A stretch of DNA of 64,000 nucleotides from Herbaspirillum hiltneri N3 (GCF_001267925.1 NZ_CP011409.1:4836001-4900000), one strand, 5' to 3'. Counted from the first letter of the stretch, positions 8,001 through 15,961 are shown. The notes: generated by a model not told the origin, from the letters alone. Program-made: numbers and translations.

Positions 8001-10277
8001 TCAGTACGCGAGGTTCAGGCTAAGTTTGGCCGAGCGTTCTACGCCTGGGATGTAGCGCGTACCGCTATTGTTGAGCGACGCTGTGTAACGTGCGTTGTTC
8101 AAGTTGTACAAGTTCAGCTGGATGCTGGCGTTCTTGTCGATCTGGTATGCCGCCATAGCGTCGGCGATCCAATAGCTTTGTGCGTACGGTGTGTTGGTGG
8201 CGCCATTTATGGTGGTGCTCGCAGTGCGCGCCATCGTGTCGACATAACGAACTCCGCCACCGATAGTGAAGCCAGTGGGAAGTTGATAGGTACTCCACAA
8301 GGTCATGGTTTTTTTCGGAGAAAAGCTCATGGCTGCATTGTTCTGATTGCTGGTTGCCAAGCTATTGGTGGTGCCATCCGATACCTTCGCGTTCATCAGT
8401 GCGGCACTTGCATTGAGCGACCAGCCTCGCACGATCTCACCGGAGGCGCCCAGCTCAATGCCGTCAACGCGCTTCTTGCCGGTTTGTGTAAACGCATTGG
8501 AGGTGACGGCGTCCTGCTTGATCTCGTTGCTGACTTCGGTGCGGAACAGTGCCGCGGAAAGCAGCAGCTTCTTCTCGAACACTTCCCATTTGCTACCAAT
8601 TTCCACTGTCTTGGTTCTTTGCGGCGTGAAGTTGGGGTTGTCCAAACTGCTACCGTTGCTGGTCAACACAAATGCGGCCCCGCCCGGCGGCTGTTGTGAA
8701 GTTGCATAGGCGGCGTAGATACTGCCGTTGGGAGCGGGCTTGTACAGCGCGCCGACCTTCCAGTTGAGCAGGGTGTCGGATTTGCTCAGCGTAGTCGGCA
8801 CCAGGGTCCCGACGGGCAGGGTCGGATTGCTGGTGGCGGTCGACAAACCGATGCCGCTGAAGTCCGTGGTGTAACGATCCAAGCGCACGCCGGCATTCAA
8901 TTGAAAAGAAGGAGTCAATTCGAGCGTGTCAAACAGATACGTGCCGATGGTGTTGGTCGTACCGTCGTTGCGAGCGCCGCTTGCACGCACCTGAACACCC
9001 GCAGGTGCGTAGGGATTCGGCGCATACAGATTGGCGGCGGCGAGCGTCGGACCAGTGTAAAGAATCGTGGTCTGTTTTTCCCGAATGAACTCCAGCCCCG
9101 TCGTGATGGCATGCCTGACAGGCCCGGTGCTGAATTTGATCAGGGTATTGGTCTGGTTGGTGAAGATTTCATTTTCCTGATCCCTCGTCTGCAGCAGTCT
9201 GTTTACCGTCCAGTTGGCGGGGTTGGCATTGCTGCCGTCAATGGTGTACGGACTGCCGATCAGATAGTTCTGCTTGGTCTTGCCATAGCGCGCGATGTTG
9301 CGAATCGTCACGTCGGCGCTGAGATCGTGTTCAAAGACGGCGGTAAACATGTCGGTAGTGCTTTTGTCGTAGTCGCCGGCCATGCCGTAGTAGTTGCGGC
9401 GCGCTACCGGCTGGAGCGACTTGCCCGCCGTCGAAGCATTGAAGAATCCCGGAGTGCCGATGGTAGGAATGCCCGCATCCGGCACGTTGTCCCGGTCCAG
9501 ATGCAAATAATTCAGGAAGACCCGGGTCGGCGTGCCGAGCCCGATGGCGAACGACGGCGCAACGCCCCAGCGATTGTTCCGTACTCGGTCGCGGCCAGGC
9601 ACGCCGCTGTCCTGCTTGAGCAGGTTGAGCCGGAAGGCGGCGCCGTTGAGTCCGTCGATATGGCGATTGAGATCGGCGGTGATGCGTTTCTGGTCGCCCG
9701 TGCCGTAGGTCGCTGTTCCGGAATAGGCATTCTCCAGCATGGGCTGCTTGGTCACCATGTTGATATAGCCGGTCGGTGCGCTGCGACCGTTGTCGGCGCC
9801 GGCCGGACCCTTGACCACTTCAATCTGCTCGATGTTGAACAGATCGCGCGACACGCCGCCGAGGTCGCGGATGTTGTCGACAAAGATGCTGTTGGCGGTG
9901 CTGAAGCCGCGCATGAAGATCGCATCGCCGGTGTCGGTTCGACCATTCTCGCCGGCGCTGAAGGTCCCGACGCCCGCGCTGTTTTGCAGCGCTTCCGTGA
10001 GCGTGGTTGCCAGCTGCGATTGCAGCAGCTCCTTCTTGATGACGGTGATGGTCTGCGTGGTGTTGACCAGCGGCTGCGTGAATTTGGGCGAGCTGACGCG
10101 CTCGGCCTTGTAGGATTCGTTGCGCTCGTTGGCATTGACTTCGGGCAGCGTGTCGGCGGCGACATGGAACGGTGCGGCCAGCGCCAGCGTCGACAGTGCC
10201 AGCGACGAACCCAGATTGTGCAGATTGACCAGGCGGCCGGCGGCGCCGTGTTTCTTGCTCTTGATGTAGATAGACAT
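8001..10277 (-). CDS. fiu: TonB-dependent catecholate siderophore receptor (Fiu-like)
   Basis: A 758-residue outer-membrane receptor. An N-terminal export signal reaches to about residue 41 (VAADTLPEV). The plug domain follows (TITVIKKELLQSQLATTLTEALQNSAGV, then FMRGF and NIEQIEVVKGPAGADNG). The rest is a 22-strand type barrel ending in an aromatic residue (LSLNLAY). Architecture and the adjacent piuC point to uptake of ferric catecholates such as monomeric dihydroxybenzoate species. No clear Fur box was found in the 376 bp upstream, which is unexpected for such a gene. GGGA a few bases before the ATG is a modest ribosome site. Confidence 0.9.
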   Translation of the reverse strand: MSIYIKSKKHGAAGRLVNLHNLGSSLALSTLALAAPFHVAADTLPEVNANERNESYKAERVSSPKFTQPLVNTTQTITVIKKELLQSQLATTLTEALQNSAGVGTFSAGENGRTDTGDAIFMRGFSTANSIFVDNIRDLGGVSRDLFNIEQIEVVKGPAGADNGRSAPTGYINMVTKQPMLENAYSGTATYGTGDQKRITADLNRHIDGLNGAAFRLNLLKQDSGVPGRDRVRNNRWGVAPSFAIGLGTPTRVFLNYLHLDRDNVPDAGIPTIGTPGFFNASTAGKSLQPVARRNYYGMAGDYDKSTTDMFTAVFEHDLSADVTIRNIARYGKTKQNYLIGSPYTIDGSNANPANWTVNRLLQTRDQENEIFTNQTNTLIKFSTGPVRHAITTGLEFIREKQTTILYTGPTLAAANLYAPNPYAPAGVQVRASGARNDGTTNTIGTYLFDTLELTPSFQLNAGVRLDRYTTDFSGIGLSTATSNPTLPVGTLVPTTLSKSDTLLNWKVGALYKPAPNGSIYAAYATSQQPPGGAAFVLTSNGSSLDNPNFTPQRTKTVEIGSKWEVFEKKLLLSAALFRTEVSNEIKQDAVTSNAFTQTGKKRVDGIELGASGEIVRGWSLNASAALMNAKVSDGTTNSLATSNQNNAAMSFSPKKTMTLWSTYQLPTGFTIGGGVRYVDTMARTASTTINGATNTPYAQSYWIADAMAAYQIDKNASIQLNLYNLNNARYTASLNNSGTRYIPGVERSAKLSLNLAY

Positions 10278-10653
10278 GGAAATCCCAGTAGTGAGTGACG
10301 ATCAGGACCGACCACGATCGGAAGGACGATGTGCGCGGGAAAGTGATTGACTGGCGGACTGACTGGCGGGGATGCTGGCGGGCTGTTGCTGCGAACGGGA
10401 CATCGCGATGCGGCGATCGGCGCTGCGACTATAGTTTTCGGACGCGGAGCGAGACAATGCTTTCGGGCCGGATCCTGCAGATATTCCGGTTTCCTTGACG
10501 GATGCCAATCGACCGCTCGAAAGTCATCGGCTTCAACCACGATGAGTCTCGGGATTTTTATCGTTTGCTACAAAATGGAGGCGTCCGGCGACGACCGAAT
10601 CCTTACGTTAAACTGTCCGAATTATTTTAATAACAGATAACCGAGACAACATC
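10278..10653. promoter_or_regulatory. Divergent intergenic region fiu / MFS gene
   Basis: No gene is seen in 376 bp. A 12-bp unit beginning CTGGCGG is repeated three times in tandem at 10351, 10363 and 10375, inside what would be the fiu leader. An AT-rich stretch at 10618-10645 is the likely promoter for the MFS gene. No convincing GATAATGATAATCATTATC-type Fur site is visible on either strand. Confidence 0.4.
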
Positions 10654-11871
10654 ATGTTCCATTCCGAGCGCGCGCCCGATTTCAAGACCGTCCTCCTCGC
10701 CAGCGGCCTGGTGCTGACGCTGGCCATGGGCGTGCGTCACGGGCTGGGCTTCTGGCTGCAGCCGATTTCGCAGGCGCATGGCTGGACGCGCGAGACATTT
10801 TCACTGGCAATCGCCTTGCAGAATCTGATGTGGGGTGTGTTCGGGCCGTTCGCCGGGATGGCGGCGGATCGCTACGGCACCGCGCGCGTGATTGTCTTCG
10901 GCGCGCTGTTATACATGGGCGGCTTGCTGTGGATGGCGCTGGTGGATCAGCCGATGCTGTTCGCGGTGGGCTCGGGCGTGCTGATCGGCGCGGCCTTGTC
11001 GTGTACCGCCTTCGGCGCGATCAGCGGCATCGTCGGCCGCAGCGCGCCGCCGGAAAAACGCTCGCTGGCTTTCGGGATTTCATCGGCGGCGGGTTCCTTC
11101 GGCCAGTTCGTGATGATGCCGGTTGAGCAGCAACTGATTTCGGTGACCGGCTGGCAACAGGCGTTCTATTGGCTGGCGGCGCTGGTGGTGGCGGTGATGG
11201 TACCGATGGCGTTCCGCCTGCGCGAGCCGAAGCTGGCGCACGACGGCAAGCACGAACAGAGCATCTGGGATGCGACGCGCGAGGCGTTCGCCTACCGGCC
11301 GTTCCAGTTCCTGATCGCGGGTTATTTCGTGTGCGGCTTCCAGGTGGTGTTCATCGGCGCACATCTGCCGTCCTACCTCAAGGACAAGGGCCTGATGGAT
11401 CCCAACATTGCGGTCGCGGCGCTGGCGCTGATCGGCCTGTTCAACATCTTCGGTTCGTATTACGCCGGCAAGCTTGGCGGCTTCCTGCCCAAGCGCTACC
11501 TGCTGTCGACCATCTATCTGTCGCGCACCATCGCCATCAGCCTGTTCCTGCTGGCGCCGCTGTCGCCGTGGTCGGTGTATATCTTCTCGGCTGCGATGGG
11601 CTTGCTGTGGCTGTCGACGGTGCCGCTCACCAACGGCATCATCGCGGGCATTTTCGGGCTCAAGCATCTGTCGATGCTGTCGGGCTTCGTGTTCCTGTCG
11701 CATCAGGTCGGCAGTTTCCTGGGGGTCTGGCTGGGCGGCTATCTGTTCACCCGCGAAGGCAGCTACAACACGGTCTGGATGATCACCATCGGACTCGGCC
11801 TGTTCGCCACGGTCATGAACCTGCCGGTCAACGAGAAGGCCATCCGGCGCGCGCCGCTGGCGGCGTCGTAA
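10654..11871 (+). CDS. MFS transporter (oxalate/formate antiporter-like group)
   Basis: A 405-residue inner-membrane transporter with 12 predicted helices. MAADRYGTARVI after the second helix is the MFS loop 2-3 motif. It opens with VLTLAMGVRHGLGFWLQPISQAHGW, the signature arrangement of the monocarboxylate/oxalate-formate antiporter branch. It is a distant paralogue of the MFS protein at 33424-34710, sharing the AIALQNL.WG...PFAG.AADRYG block and the C-terminal LS.QVGSFLG.WLGGY block. The substrate is unknown. The small gene at 11884 follows closely and may be co-transcribed. Confidence 0.88.
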   Translation: MFHSERAPDFKTVLLASGLVLTLAMGVRHGLGFWLQPISQAHGWTRETFSLAIALQNLMWGVFGPFAGMAADRYGTARVIVFGALLYMGGLLWMALVDQPMLFAVGSGVLIGAALSCTAFGAISGIVGRSAPPEKRSLAFGISSAAGSFGQFVMMPVEQQLISVTGWQQAFYWLAALVVAVMVPMAFRLREPKLAHDGKHEQSIWDATREAFAYRPFQFLIAGYFVCGFQVVFIGAHLPSYLKDKGLMDPNIAVAALALIGLFNIFGSYYAGKLGGFLPKRYLLSTIYLSRTIAISLFLLAPLSPWSVYIFSAAMGLLWLSTVPLTNGIIAGIFGLKHLSMLSGFVFLSHQVGSFLGVWLGGYLFTREGSYNTVWMITIGLGLFATVMNLPVNEKAIRRAPLAAS

Positions 11872-11883
11872 GGTCCCCGCACC

Positions 11884-12024
11884 ATGCGCTCCCGCTCGCA
11901 TCCGCGCCTCAGGCGATTCGCCGTTCTGGCTGCGCTTGGCGTGGTGCTGGGTGCGACTTTCCTGGCGTATCTCCGGCCGGATTTCATCTTCGACGTCGCC
12001 AACCGCATCGTGCTGTGTTTTTGA
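11884..12024 (+). CDS. Small single-helix membrane protein, 46 aa
   Basis: An ATG 12 bp after the MFS stop opens a 46-codon frame ending at TGA 12022-12024. The product has a basic N-terminus (MRSRSHPRLRRF), one hydrophobic helix (about residues 12-27) and a short tail, FDVANRIVLCF. The positive-inside N-terminus and codon use in keeping with its neighbours support a real membrane microprotein translated with the MFS gene. No function is known; recognition rests on architecture only. Confidence 0.55.
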   Translation: MRSRSHPRLRRFAVLAALGVVLGATFLAYLRPDFIFDVANRIVLCF

Positions 12025-12046
12025 GCCCTTCGGCGGCGGGGGTACA

Positions 12047-12292
12047 ATGGCCGGCATGAGCGATACCACTATTTCCCTGACGGAACTGGAAGAGGCAATC
12101 AACTACTGGCGCATCCAGCGTCCCGCCACCGGCGAGGAATGCGCGCTGTCGCCTGAAGTCAATGCGCTGGCCGACGTCTACGCCGTGATGATCATTGAAC
12201 ATCTGCACAGCATTGCCGTCGACCTGATCGGCAAGGAGTCGCGCCAGTTGTTCGAGGCTTGGCGGCAGGCCCGCGCCGGCCAGGGCGCCTGA
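12047..12292 (+). CDS. DUF3717 domain-containing protein
   Basis: An 81-residue soluble protein. The stretch ISLTELEEAINYWRIQRPATGEECALSPEVNALADVYAVMII is the signature of DUF3717, a small family seen mostly in Burkholderiales. It is probably all helical with two conserved tryptophan/tyrosine positions; its role is unknown. The ATG at 12047 has a GGGGG sequence before it; a second in-frame ATG at 12056 would give 78 residues and is equally possible. It stands 22 bp after the 46-aa membrane protein gene and before a patatin gene, all on the plus strand. Confidence 0.75.
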   Translation: MAGMSDTTISLTELEEAINYWRIQRPATGEECALSPEVNALADVYAVMIIEHLHSIAVDLIGKESRQLFEAWRQARAGQGA

Positions 12293-12425
12293 GGTTCCGT
12301 CCCCCTCCCCGGCGCTGCACGCGTAGCGCGCCTGTCGCATTTGTGGCGTATGATTTTTGCAAGACGAGCTGCGGAACGATCTTTCCGGCACGCAGTCTTT
12401 CCGTACTCTCACCGCAAGGATCACG

Positions 12426-13604
12426 ATGCGACGCAAACCCGACGCCAGCAGTCCCTCTTCCCCGCGTTCCTCCTCTGCCTCGCCGAAAGCGCGCATTGCG
12501 CTGGTGCTGCAAGGCGGTGGCGCGCTCGGCGCCTACCAGGCCGGCGTCTACCAGGCCATGCATGAACACGACCTGACGCCTGACTGGGTGGTCGGCACCT
12601 CGATCGGCGCAATCAACGCGGCCATCATCGCCGGCAACCGCCGCGAGGACCGCATTCCGCGCCTGCGTGCATTCTGGGAAAGCGTGTCGCACCCCGACGC
12701 GCTCGACCTGCACGCGGTGCCTGACGCCACCCGCCAGCTGATGACCTGGGCCACCACCATGGATACCTTCGCGCGCGGCGTGCCGGGATTTTTCACGCCG
12801 CGCCCGTTCAATCCGTTCGCCGTCGGCCTGCCGGTGCCGCCTGAAGAGGCCAGCTTCTACAACACCGAAGAACTGCGCACCACGCTCAACAAATACGTCG
12901 ACTTCGATTATCTGAATGACAAGACCGAGGGTATCCGTCTGACCGTCAGCGCGGTCAAGGTTACCTGCGGCTCGCTGGTCGCGTTCGACTCCTCGCTACA
13001 CATGCTGAGCGCCGAGCACGTGATGGCCAGCGGCGCGCTGCCGCCCGGTTTCGCACCGGTGCGGGTGGACGGCGATCTGTACTGGGACGGCGGTCTGTAT
13101 TCGAACACGCCGCTGGAAGCGGTGCTCAGCGACGAACCGCGGCAGGATACGCTGTGCATGATGGTCGACCTGTGGCATGCCGACGGCCCCGAACCGCGCA
13201 CCTACGAAGAAGTGCAGACGCGCCAGAAGGACGTCACCTTCGCTTCGCGTTCGCAACGCCACATCGACGCCTACCTGAAGCAGCACCAGCTGCGCAAGAT
13301 GGCGCGCGAACTGTATGAACGGATGCCAGCGGAGCTGCGCAAGCCGTCCGACCGCAAGCAGCTGGCCGAACTGGGCGCCGACACCACCATCCACATCGTG
13401 CGCCTGCCCTACGCGGGTCGCGACTGGAACATGGCGTCCAAGGACGTCAACTTCTCGCGCGGCTCGATTGAATGGCGCTGGGAACAGGGTTACCAGGACG
13501 CATTGCGCGGCATCCAAGTCAGTCAAGGATGCCCGTTCAACGTATCGGACGCCGGCGTGGTGGTACATGAATTGCCGCCCGTGGTGGAGATCGCAACGGG
13601 CTGA
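12426..13604 (+). CDS. Patatin-like phospholipase with C-terminal DUF3734-type region
   Basis: A 392-residue protein with the full patatin machinery. The oxyanion loop GGGALG is at residues 30-35, the nucleophile elbow GTSIG at 57-61 (Ser59) and the catalytic DGG at 221-223 (Asp221). It should hydrolyse acyl ester bonds, probably of phospholipids or of lipids stored with polyhydroxybutyrate. A basic C-terminal region of about 120 residues after the catalytic domain matches the DUF3734 extension. There is no signal peptide, so the protein is cytosolic or peripheral. AAGGA precedes ATG 12426. It lies just before the phasin gene, but the phasin has its own promoter. Confidence 0.88.
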   Translation: MRRKPDASSPSSPRSSSASPKARIALVLQGGGALGAYQAGVYQAMHEHDLTPDWVVGTSIGAINAAIIAGNRREDRIPRLRAFWESVSHPDALDLHAVPDATRQLMTWATTMDTFARGVPGFFTPRPFNPFAVGLPVPPEEASFYNTEELRTTLNKYVDFDYLNDKTEGIRLTVSAVKVTCGSLVAFDSSLHMLSAEHVMASGALPPGFAPVRVDGDLYWDGGLYSNTPLEAVLSDEPRQDTLCMMVDLWHADGPEPRTYEEVQTRQKDVTFASRSQRHIDAYLKQHQLRKMARELYERMPAELRKPSDRKQLAELGADTTIHIVRLPYAGRDWNMASKDVNFSRGSIEWRWEQGYQDALRGIQVSQGCPFNVSDAGVVVHELPPVVEIATG

Positions 13605-13630
13605 TGCTGCCGTTGCGGAAGGGAAACAAT

Positions 13631-13643
13631 TGGTGCTGTGCAA
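13631..13643. promoter_or_regulatory. PhbF/PhaR-type site 1 upstream of the phasin gene
   Basis: TGGTGCTGTGCAA fits TG-N-TGC-N3-GCAA exactly, the motif I recall being reported for the PhbF (PhaR) repressor of H. seropedicae. It lies about 62 bp upstream of the -35 hexamer and is followed by an AT-rich imperfect inverted repeat (TAACAA 13644-13649, TTGTTA 13656-13661). Confidence 0.5.
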
Positions 13644-13680
13644 TAACAAATTATGTTGTTAAAATTGCAATTCCAGAACA

Positions 13681-13699
13681 TTTTGTGCGCCGCACAAAA
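13681..13699. promoter_or_regulatory. 19-bp perfect palindrome (PhbF/PhaR-type site 2)
   Basis: TTTTGTGCGCCGCACAAAA has 9-bp perfect arms around a central C and ends 5 bases before the -35 hexamer. It contains TGC-N3-GCA with the same core spacing as sites 1 and 3. Confidence 0.6.
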
Positions 13700-13704
13700 A
13701 GTTC

Positions 13705-13732
13705 TTGACCTCACCAAATAAGTGCGTAAAAT
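13705..13732 (+). promoter_or_regulatory. Sigma-70 promoter of the phasin gene
   Basis: The -35 is TTGACC at 13705-13710 and the -10 is TAAAAT at 13727-13732, with a 16-bp spacer. Transcription would start near 13739, giving a leader of about 80 bases. PhbF-like sites lie immediately upstream of the -35 and over the expected start. Confidence 0.65.
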
Positions 13733-13736
13733 AGTA

Positions 13737-13755
13737 ATTGTTGCGGCGCACAAAA
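13737..13755. promoter_or_regulatory. PhbF/PhaR-type site 3 over the phasin transcription start
   Basis: TGTTGCGGCGCACAA (13739-13753) fits TG-N-TGC-N3-GCA with one mismatch in the last position. Its right arm CGCACAAAA is identical to that of the palindrome at 13681-13699. The position over +1 suits repression. Confidence 0.55.
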
Positions 13756-13817
13756 ATAGTAATTCGAGACCGAAGCCGCCAAGTCCATCACTGTTTTTGA
13801 AACCAAAGGAGAAGTCC

Positions 13818-14378
13818 ATGTTTTCGTACCAAGATCAATTTTCCGCCGCAACCAAGACCCACTTCCAAGCTCAACTGGATCTGATCAACACCATCACCAC
13901 CAAGACTTTTGAAGGTCTGGAGAAGATCGTTGAACTGAACCTGAGCGCCGCCAAGGCATCGCTGGAAGAGTCCGCCGCTACAGCACAGCAATTCGCCTCC
14001 ATCAAGGATCCGCAAGAACTGCTGGCCCTGGCCCAGGCACAAGCCCAACCGACAGCTGAAAAGGCCGCCGCTTACGGTCGTCACCTGGCCAGCATCGTGT
14101 CGGCCACCCAGGCTGAACTGACCAAGGCTACTGAAGCGCAAGTCGCTGAAACCAGCCGCAAGGTCAGCGCCCTGGTCGAAGAAATCGCCAAGAACGCACC
14201 AGCCGGTTCGGAAAACGCAGTCGCCCTGTTGAAGTCGGCCATCGGCAACGCCAACGCCAGCTACGAGCAACTGACCAAGAACACCAAGCAAGCCGTGGAA
14301 ACACTGGAAGGCCACCTGAGCAACGCTGCCAAGCAGTTCACTCAAGTCGCTGAAAAGACCGCCGGCCGCAAGAAGTAA
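13818..14378 (+). CDS. phaP: Phasin family protein (PHA granule-associated)
   Basis: A 186-residue phasin. It starts MFSYQDQFSAATKTHFQAQLDLINTIT, continues with the characteristic FEGLEKIVELNLSAAKASLEESA block, and is Ala/Lys/Glu-rich helical to the end. Phasins coat polyhydroxybutyrate granules in the cytoplasm and control their number and size. AAAGGAG 6 bases before the ATG is a near-perfect ribosome site, as expected for an abundant protein. The gene is monocistronic, with its own sigma-70 promoter and a strong terminator. Three TGC-N3-GCA sites in the promoter indicate control by the PHA-sensing repressor PhbF/PhaR. Confidence 0.95.
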   Translation: MFSYQDQFSAATKTHFQAQLDLINTITTKTFEGLEKIVELNLSAAKASLEESAATAQQFASIKDPQELLALAQAQAQPTAEKAAAYGRHLASIVSATQAELTKATEAQVAETSRKVSALVEEIAKNAPAGSENAVALLKSAIGNANASYEQLTKNTKQAVETLEGHLSNAAKQFTQVAEKTAGRKK

Positions 14379-14412
14379 TCTGTAGCAAAGCAGTACCTGC
14401 AGCAAGCATTCA

Positions 14413-14437
14413 CGGACCGCCATGCGGTCCGTTTTTT
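14413..14437 (+). terminator. Rho-independent terminator of the phasin gene
   Basis: CGGACCGC (14413-14420) pairs perfectly with GCGGTCCG (14424-14431) around a CAT loop and is followed by six T residues. Confidence 0.9.
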
Positions 14438-14461
14438 ATTGCCCGGCCGGTTTCCGTTTGC

Positions 14462-15463
14462 CTACGCCGCAGGCGCCACCCTCACGCTGTCCCGCCCGCC
14501 TCGCTTGGATTCGTACAGCGCCACATCTCCTCGTTCAAGCAAGGCGGCCAGGTCCGGCGGCGGCTGGTCGAACAGTGTCGCCCCCATGCTCAGCGTGACC
14601 GCCGACGGCGTTGAAAACGTCTCCCGCGCCATCTGCCCGAACACCTCCCGCAAGCCATTGCCCAGCGCCACGACGCTGTCGCCGGAAGCCTCGCGCAGCA
14701 GGATCACGAACTCGTCCCCGCCCAGTCGCGCCGCCAGGGAACCGCGCGGTAATGCATCGCGGATCATTTCGCTCAACGCCACCAGCAGCCTGTCGCCGGC
14801 GCTGTGGCCGTGCAGATCGTTGACCTGTTTGAAGTTGTCGATGTCGATCAGCAACAGTGCGCCGGGAGTGGCCGGCGAAGCCTGGGCGAGCAATGCGGGC
14901 GCACGCTTGTCGAGCGCACGGCGGTTGTACAGCGCGGTCAGCGGGTCGCGCGCGGCCAGCTGTTCGATGCGTTCTTCACGCCGGTGACGTTCGGTGCCGG
15001 TCATGGACAAGGCGATCAGCATGATGGCCATGGCGCCTTCCACCAGCGAGATCTGGATCACGCCGCCGCGGAAGGCCGCCAGGTCGACCAAGGCTCCCAG
15101 CGCTACGGTTGAACCGGCTTTGGCGACATAGAACAAGCCGTGCGCCAGCAGCACGTAACGCAACTGCACCGCGCCCACGCTCAGCGAAACGCCATGCGGG
15201 CGCAACAGGAAACTGGCGCGCAGCGTAACGCCACCGATCAGCAGCGACTGGATGCACAGCATCACCCTGGACCACCACGGCTCCGTCGGCAACAACAGCA
15301 CGGCCAGCCAAGCGACGCCGATCAGCCGCCAGCCGCGCGACAGCCGGGTGTTCGTGAAGCGTGCGACACCCGCCAGGAACAACCAGTGCGCGACGATCAG
15401 CAAGCCGTTGGCAAACCAGATGCCGATCAGCAAAAACCCATGCGAGCGCAGCAAGGCCAGCAC
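14462..15463 (-). CDS. GGDEF-domain diguanylate cyclase, N-terminally cut by an inserted element
   Basis: The 333 residues from a GTG at 15463 carry about five remaining membrane helices and then a full GGDEF domain from about residue 165. It shows RDPLTALYNRR, DIDNFKQVND and an intact LGGDEF; the RxxD inhibitory site is absent. Such proteins make c-di-GMP at the inner membrane. The natural N-terminus lies on the far side of a 262-bp element: 37 residues (15763-15876) end in TAG exactly at the element edge. The downstream frame reopens at 15496 in the same phase. The GTG has only a weak ribosome site, so this copy is probably inactive or poorly expressed. Confidence 0.75.
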   Translation of the reverse strand: MLALLRSHGFLLIGIWFANGLLIVAHWLFLAGVARFTNTRLSRGWRLIGVAWLAVLLLPTEPWWSRVMLCIQSLLIGGVTLRASFLLRPHGVSLSVGAVQLRYVLLAHGLFYVAKAGSTVALGALVDLAAFRGGVIQISLVEGAMAIMLIALSMTGTERHRREERIEQLAARDPLTALYNRRALDKRAPALLAQASPATPGALLLIDIDNFKQVNDLHGHSAGDRLLVALSEMIRDALPRGSLAARLGGDEFVILLREASGDSVVALGNGLREVFGQMARETFSTPSAVTLSMGATLFDQPPPDLAALLERGDVALYESKRGGRDSVRVAPAA

Positions 15464-15500
15464 CGAACCTACGGTGATGACGGCAAAGCCGGCGCTCTAG

Positions 15501-15762
15501 GGCCTGTTACCAATCAATGTGCGAGTGCGAACGCGCGGCAGGCGTTGACTGCCTAGGCGCAGCGACGCGACGTAGCGGTGCTACGGCAAGGAGCTGCAAC
15601 AACGGCAGGCGACGCCTGCAGCCGTTCCCGGAGGGTTGCTGCCAGAAAGCGCGCTGGCGGCGTTGCATGGCGTAGCAGGTGGCCCACCACCTGCTACGCC
15701 ACGCGCCTTGCCAGCACGCTTTCTGGCAGCAACGCATCTCGCACATTGATTGGTAACAGGCC
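15501..15762. mobile_element. 262-bp MITE-like element with 29-bp inverted ends including CTAG
   Basis: The bases from 15497 (CTAGGGCCTGTTACCAATCA, continuing to GTGCGAG) are the exact reverse complement of those ending at 15766, a perfect 29-bp inverted repeat including CTAG at both ends. CTAG fits the YTAR target of IS5-type elements and is read here as the target duplication (15497-15500, 15763-15766). Inside is no transposase gene. A hairpin of about 99 bases is formed by 15635-15658 with 15710-15733 (one mismatch in 24) and 15668-15682 with 15687-15701 (perfect, CCCA loop). A smaller stem lies around 15600-15625. The element interrupts a GGDEF gene. Confidence 0.85.
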
Positions 15763-15876
15763 CTAGAACAGCAGCGACTTTTCGCGCACGCTGTTCCACT
15801 CCACGGCCAGGTAAAGCGCGGCCGCCGCAGCCAGCGCGGTGGTGAGAATAAGGATGGTGGTGGGATCGAGGGCCAT
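15763..15876 (-). pseudogene. Detached N-terminus of the GGDEF protein
   Basis: An ATG at 15876 begins 37 codons: MALDPTTILILTTALAAAAALYL, a membrane helix, then VEWNSVREKSLLF and TAG. The TAG lies in the CTAG at the border of the inserted element. The same CTAG on the other side is followed in frame by SAGFAVITVGSVLALLRSHGF, the missing second helix of the cyclase. The two pieces therefore belong to one gene of about 382 codons. Removing the element with one CTAG would leave a TAG at the join, so either a stop predated the insertion or the junction has changed since. Confidence 0.75.
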
Positions 15877-15942
15877 GGATAACGGAACAGGTGCTTGAGC
15901 CTGCCCAAGGAGACTGATGAAAATGGGCGCTGCTATTTTAAC

Positions 15943-15961
15943 GCCGGGCGCTCAGCCCGGC
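15943..15961. repeat. GC-rich inverted repeat
   Basis: GCCGGGC (15943-15949) and GCCCGGC (15955-15961) form a perfect 7-bp stem with a GCTCA loop. It lies in the divergent gap between the broken GGDEF gene and the TetR gene. On the minus strand it is followed by GTTAAAA. Its role is not clear. Confidence 0.35.

Noticed and set aside
10278..10653. Fur box upstream of the siderophore receptor
   Set aside because: No stretch resembles GATAATGATAATCATTATC closely enough on either strand.
15507..15908. A 133-codon minus-strand frame across the inserted element
   Set aside because: It is an accidental reading of the inverted repeats (runs of Trp, Arg, Cys) with no ribosome site; the element is non-coding.
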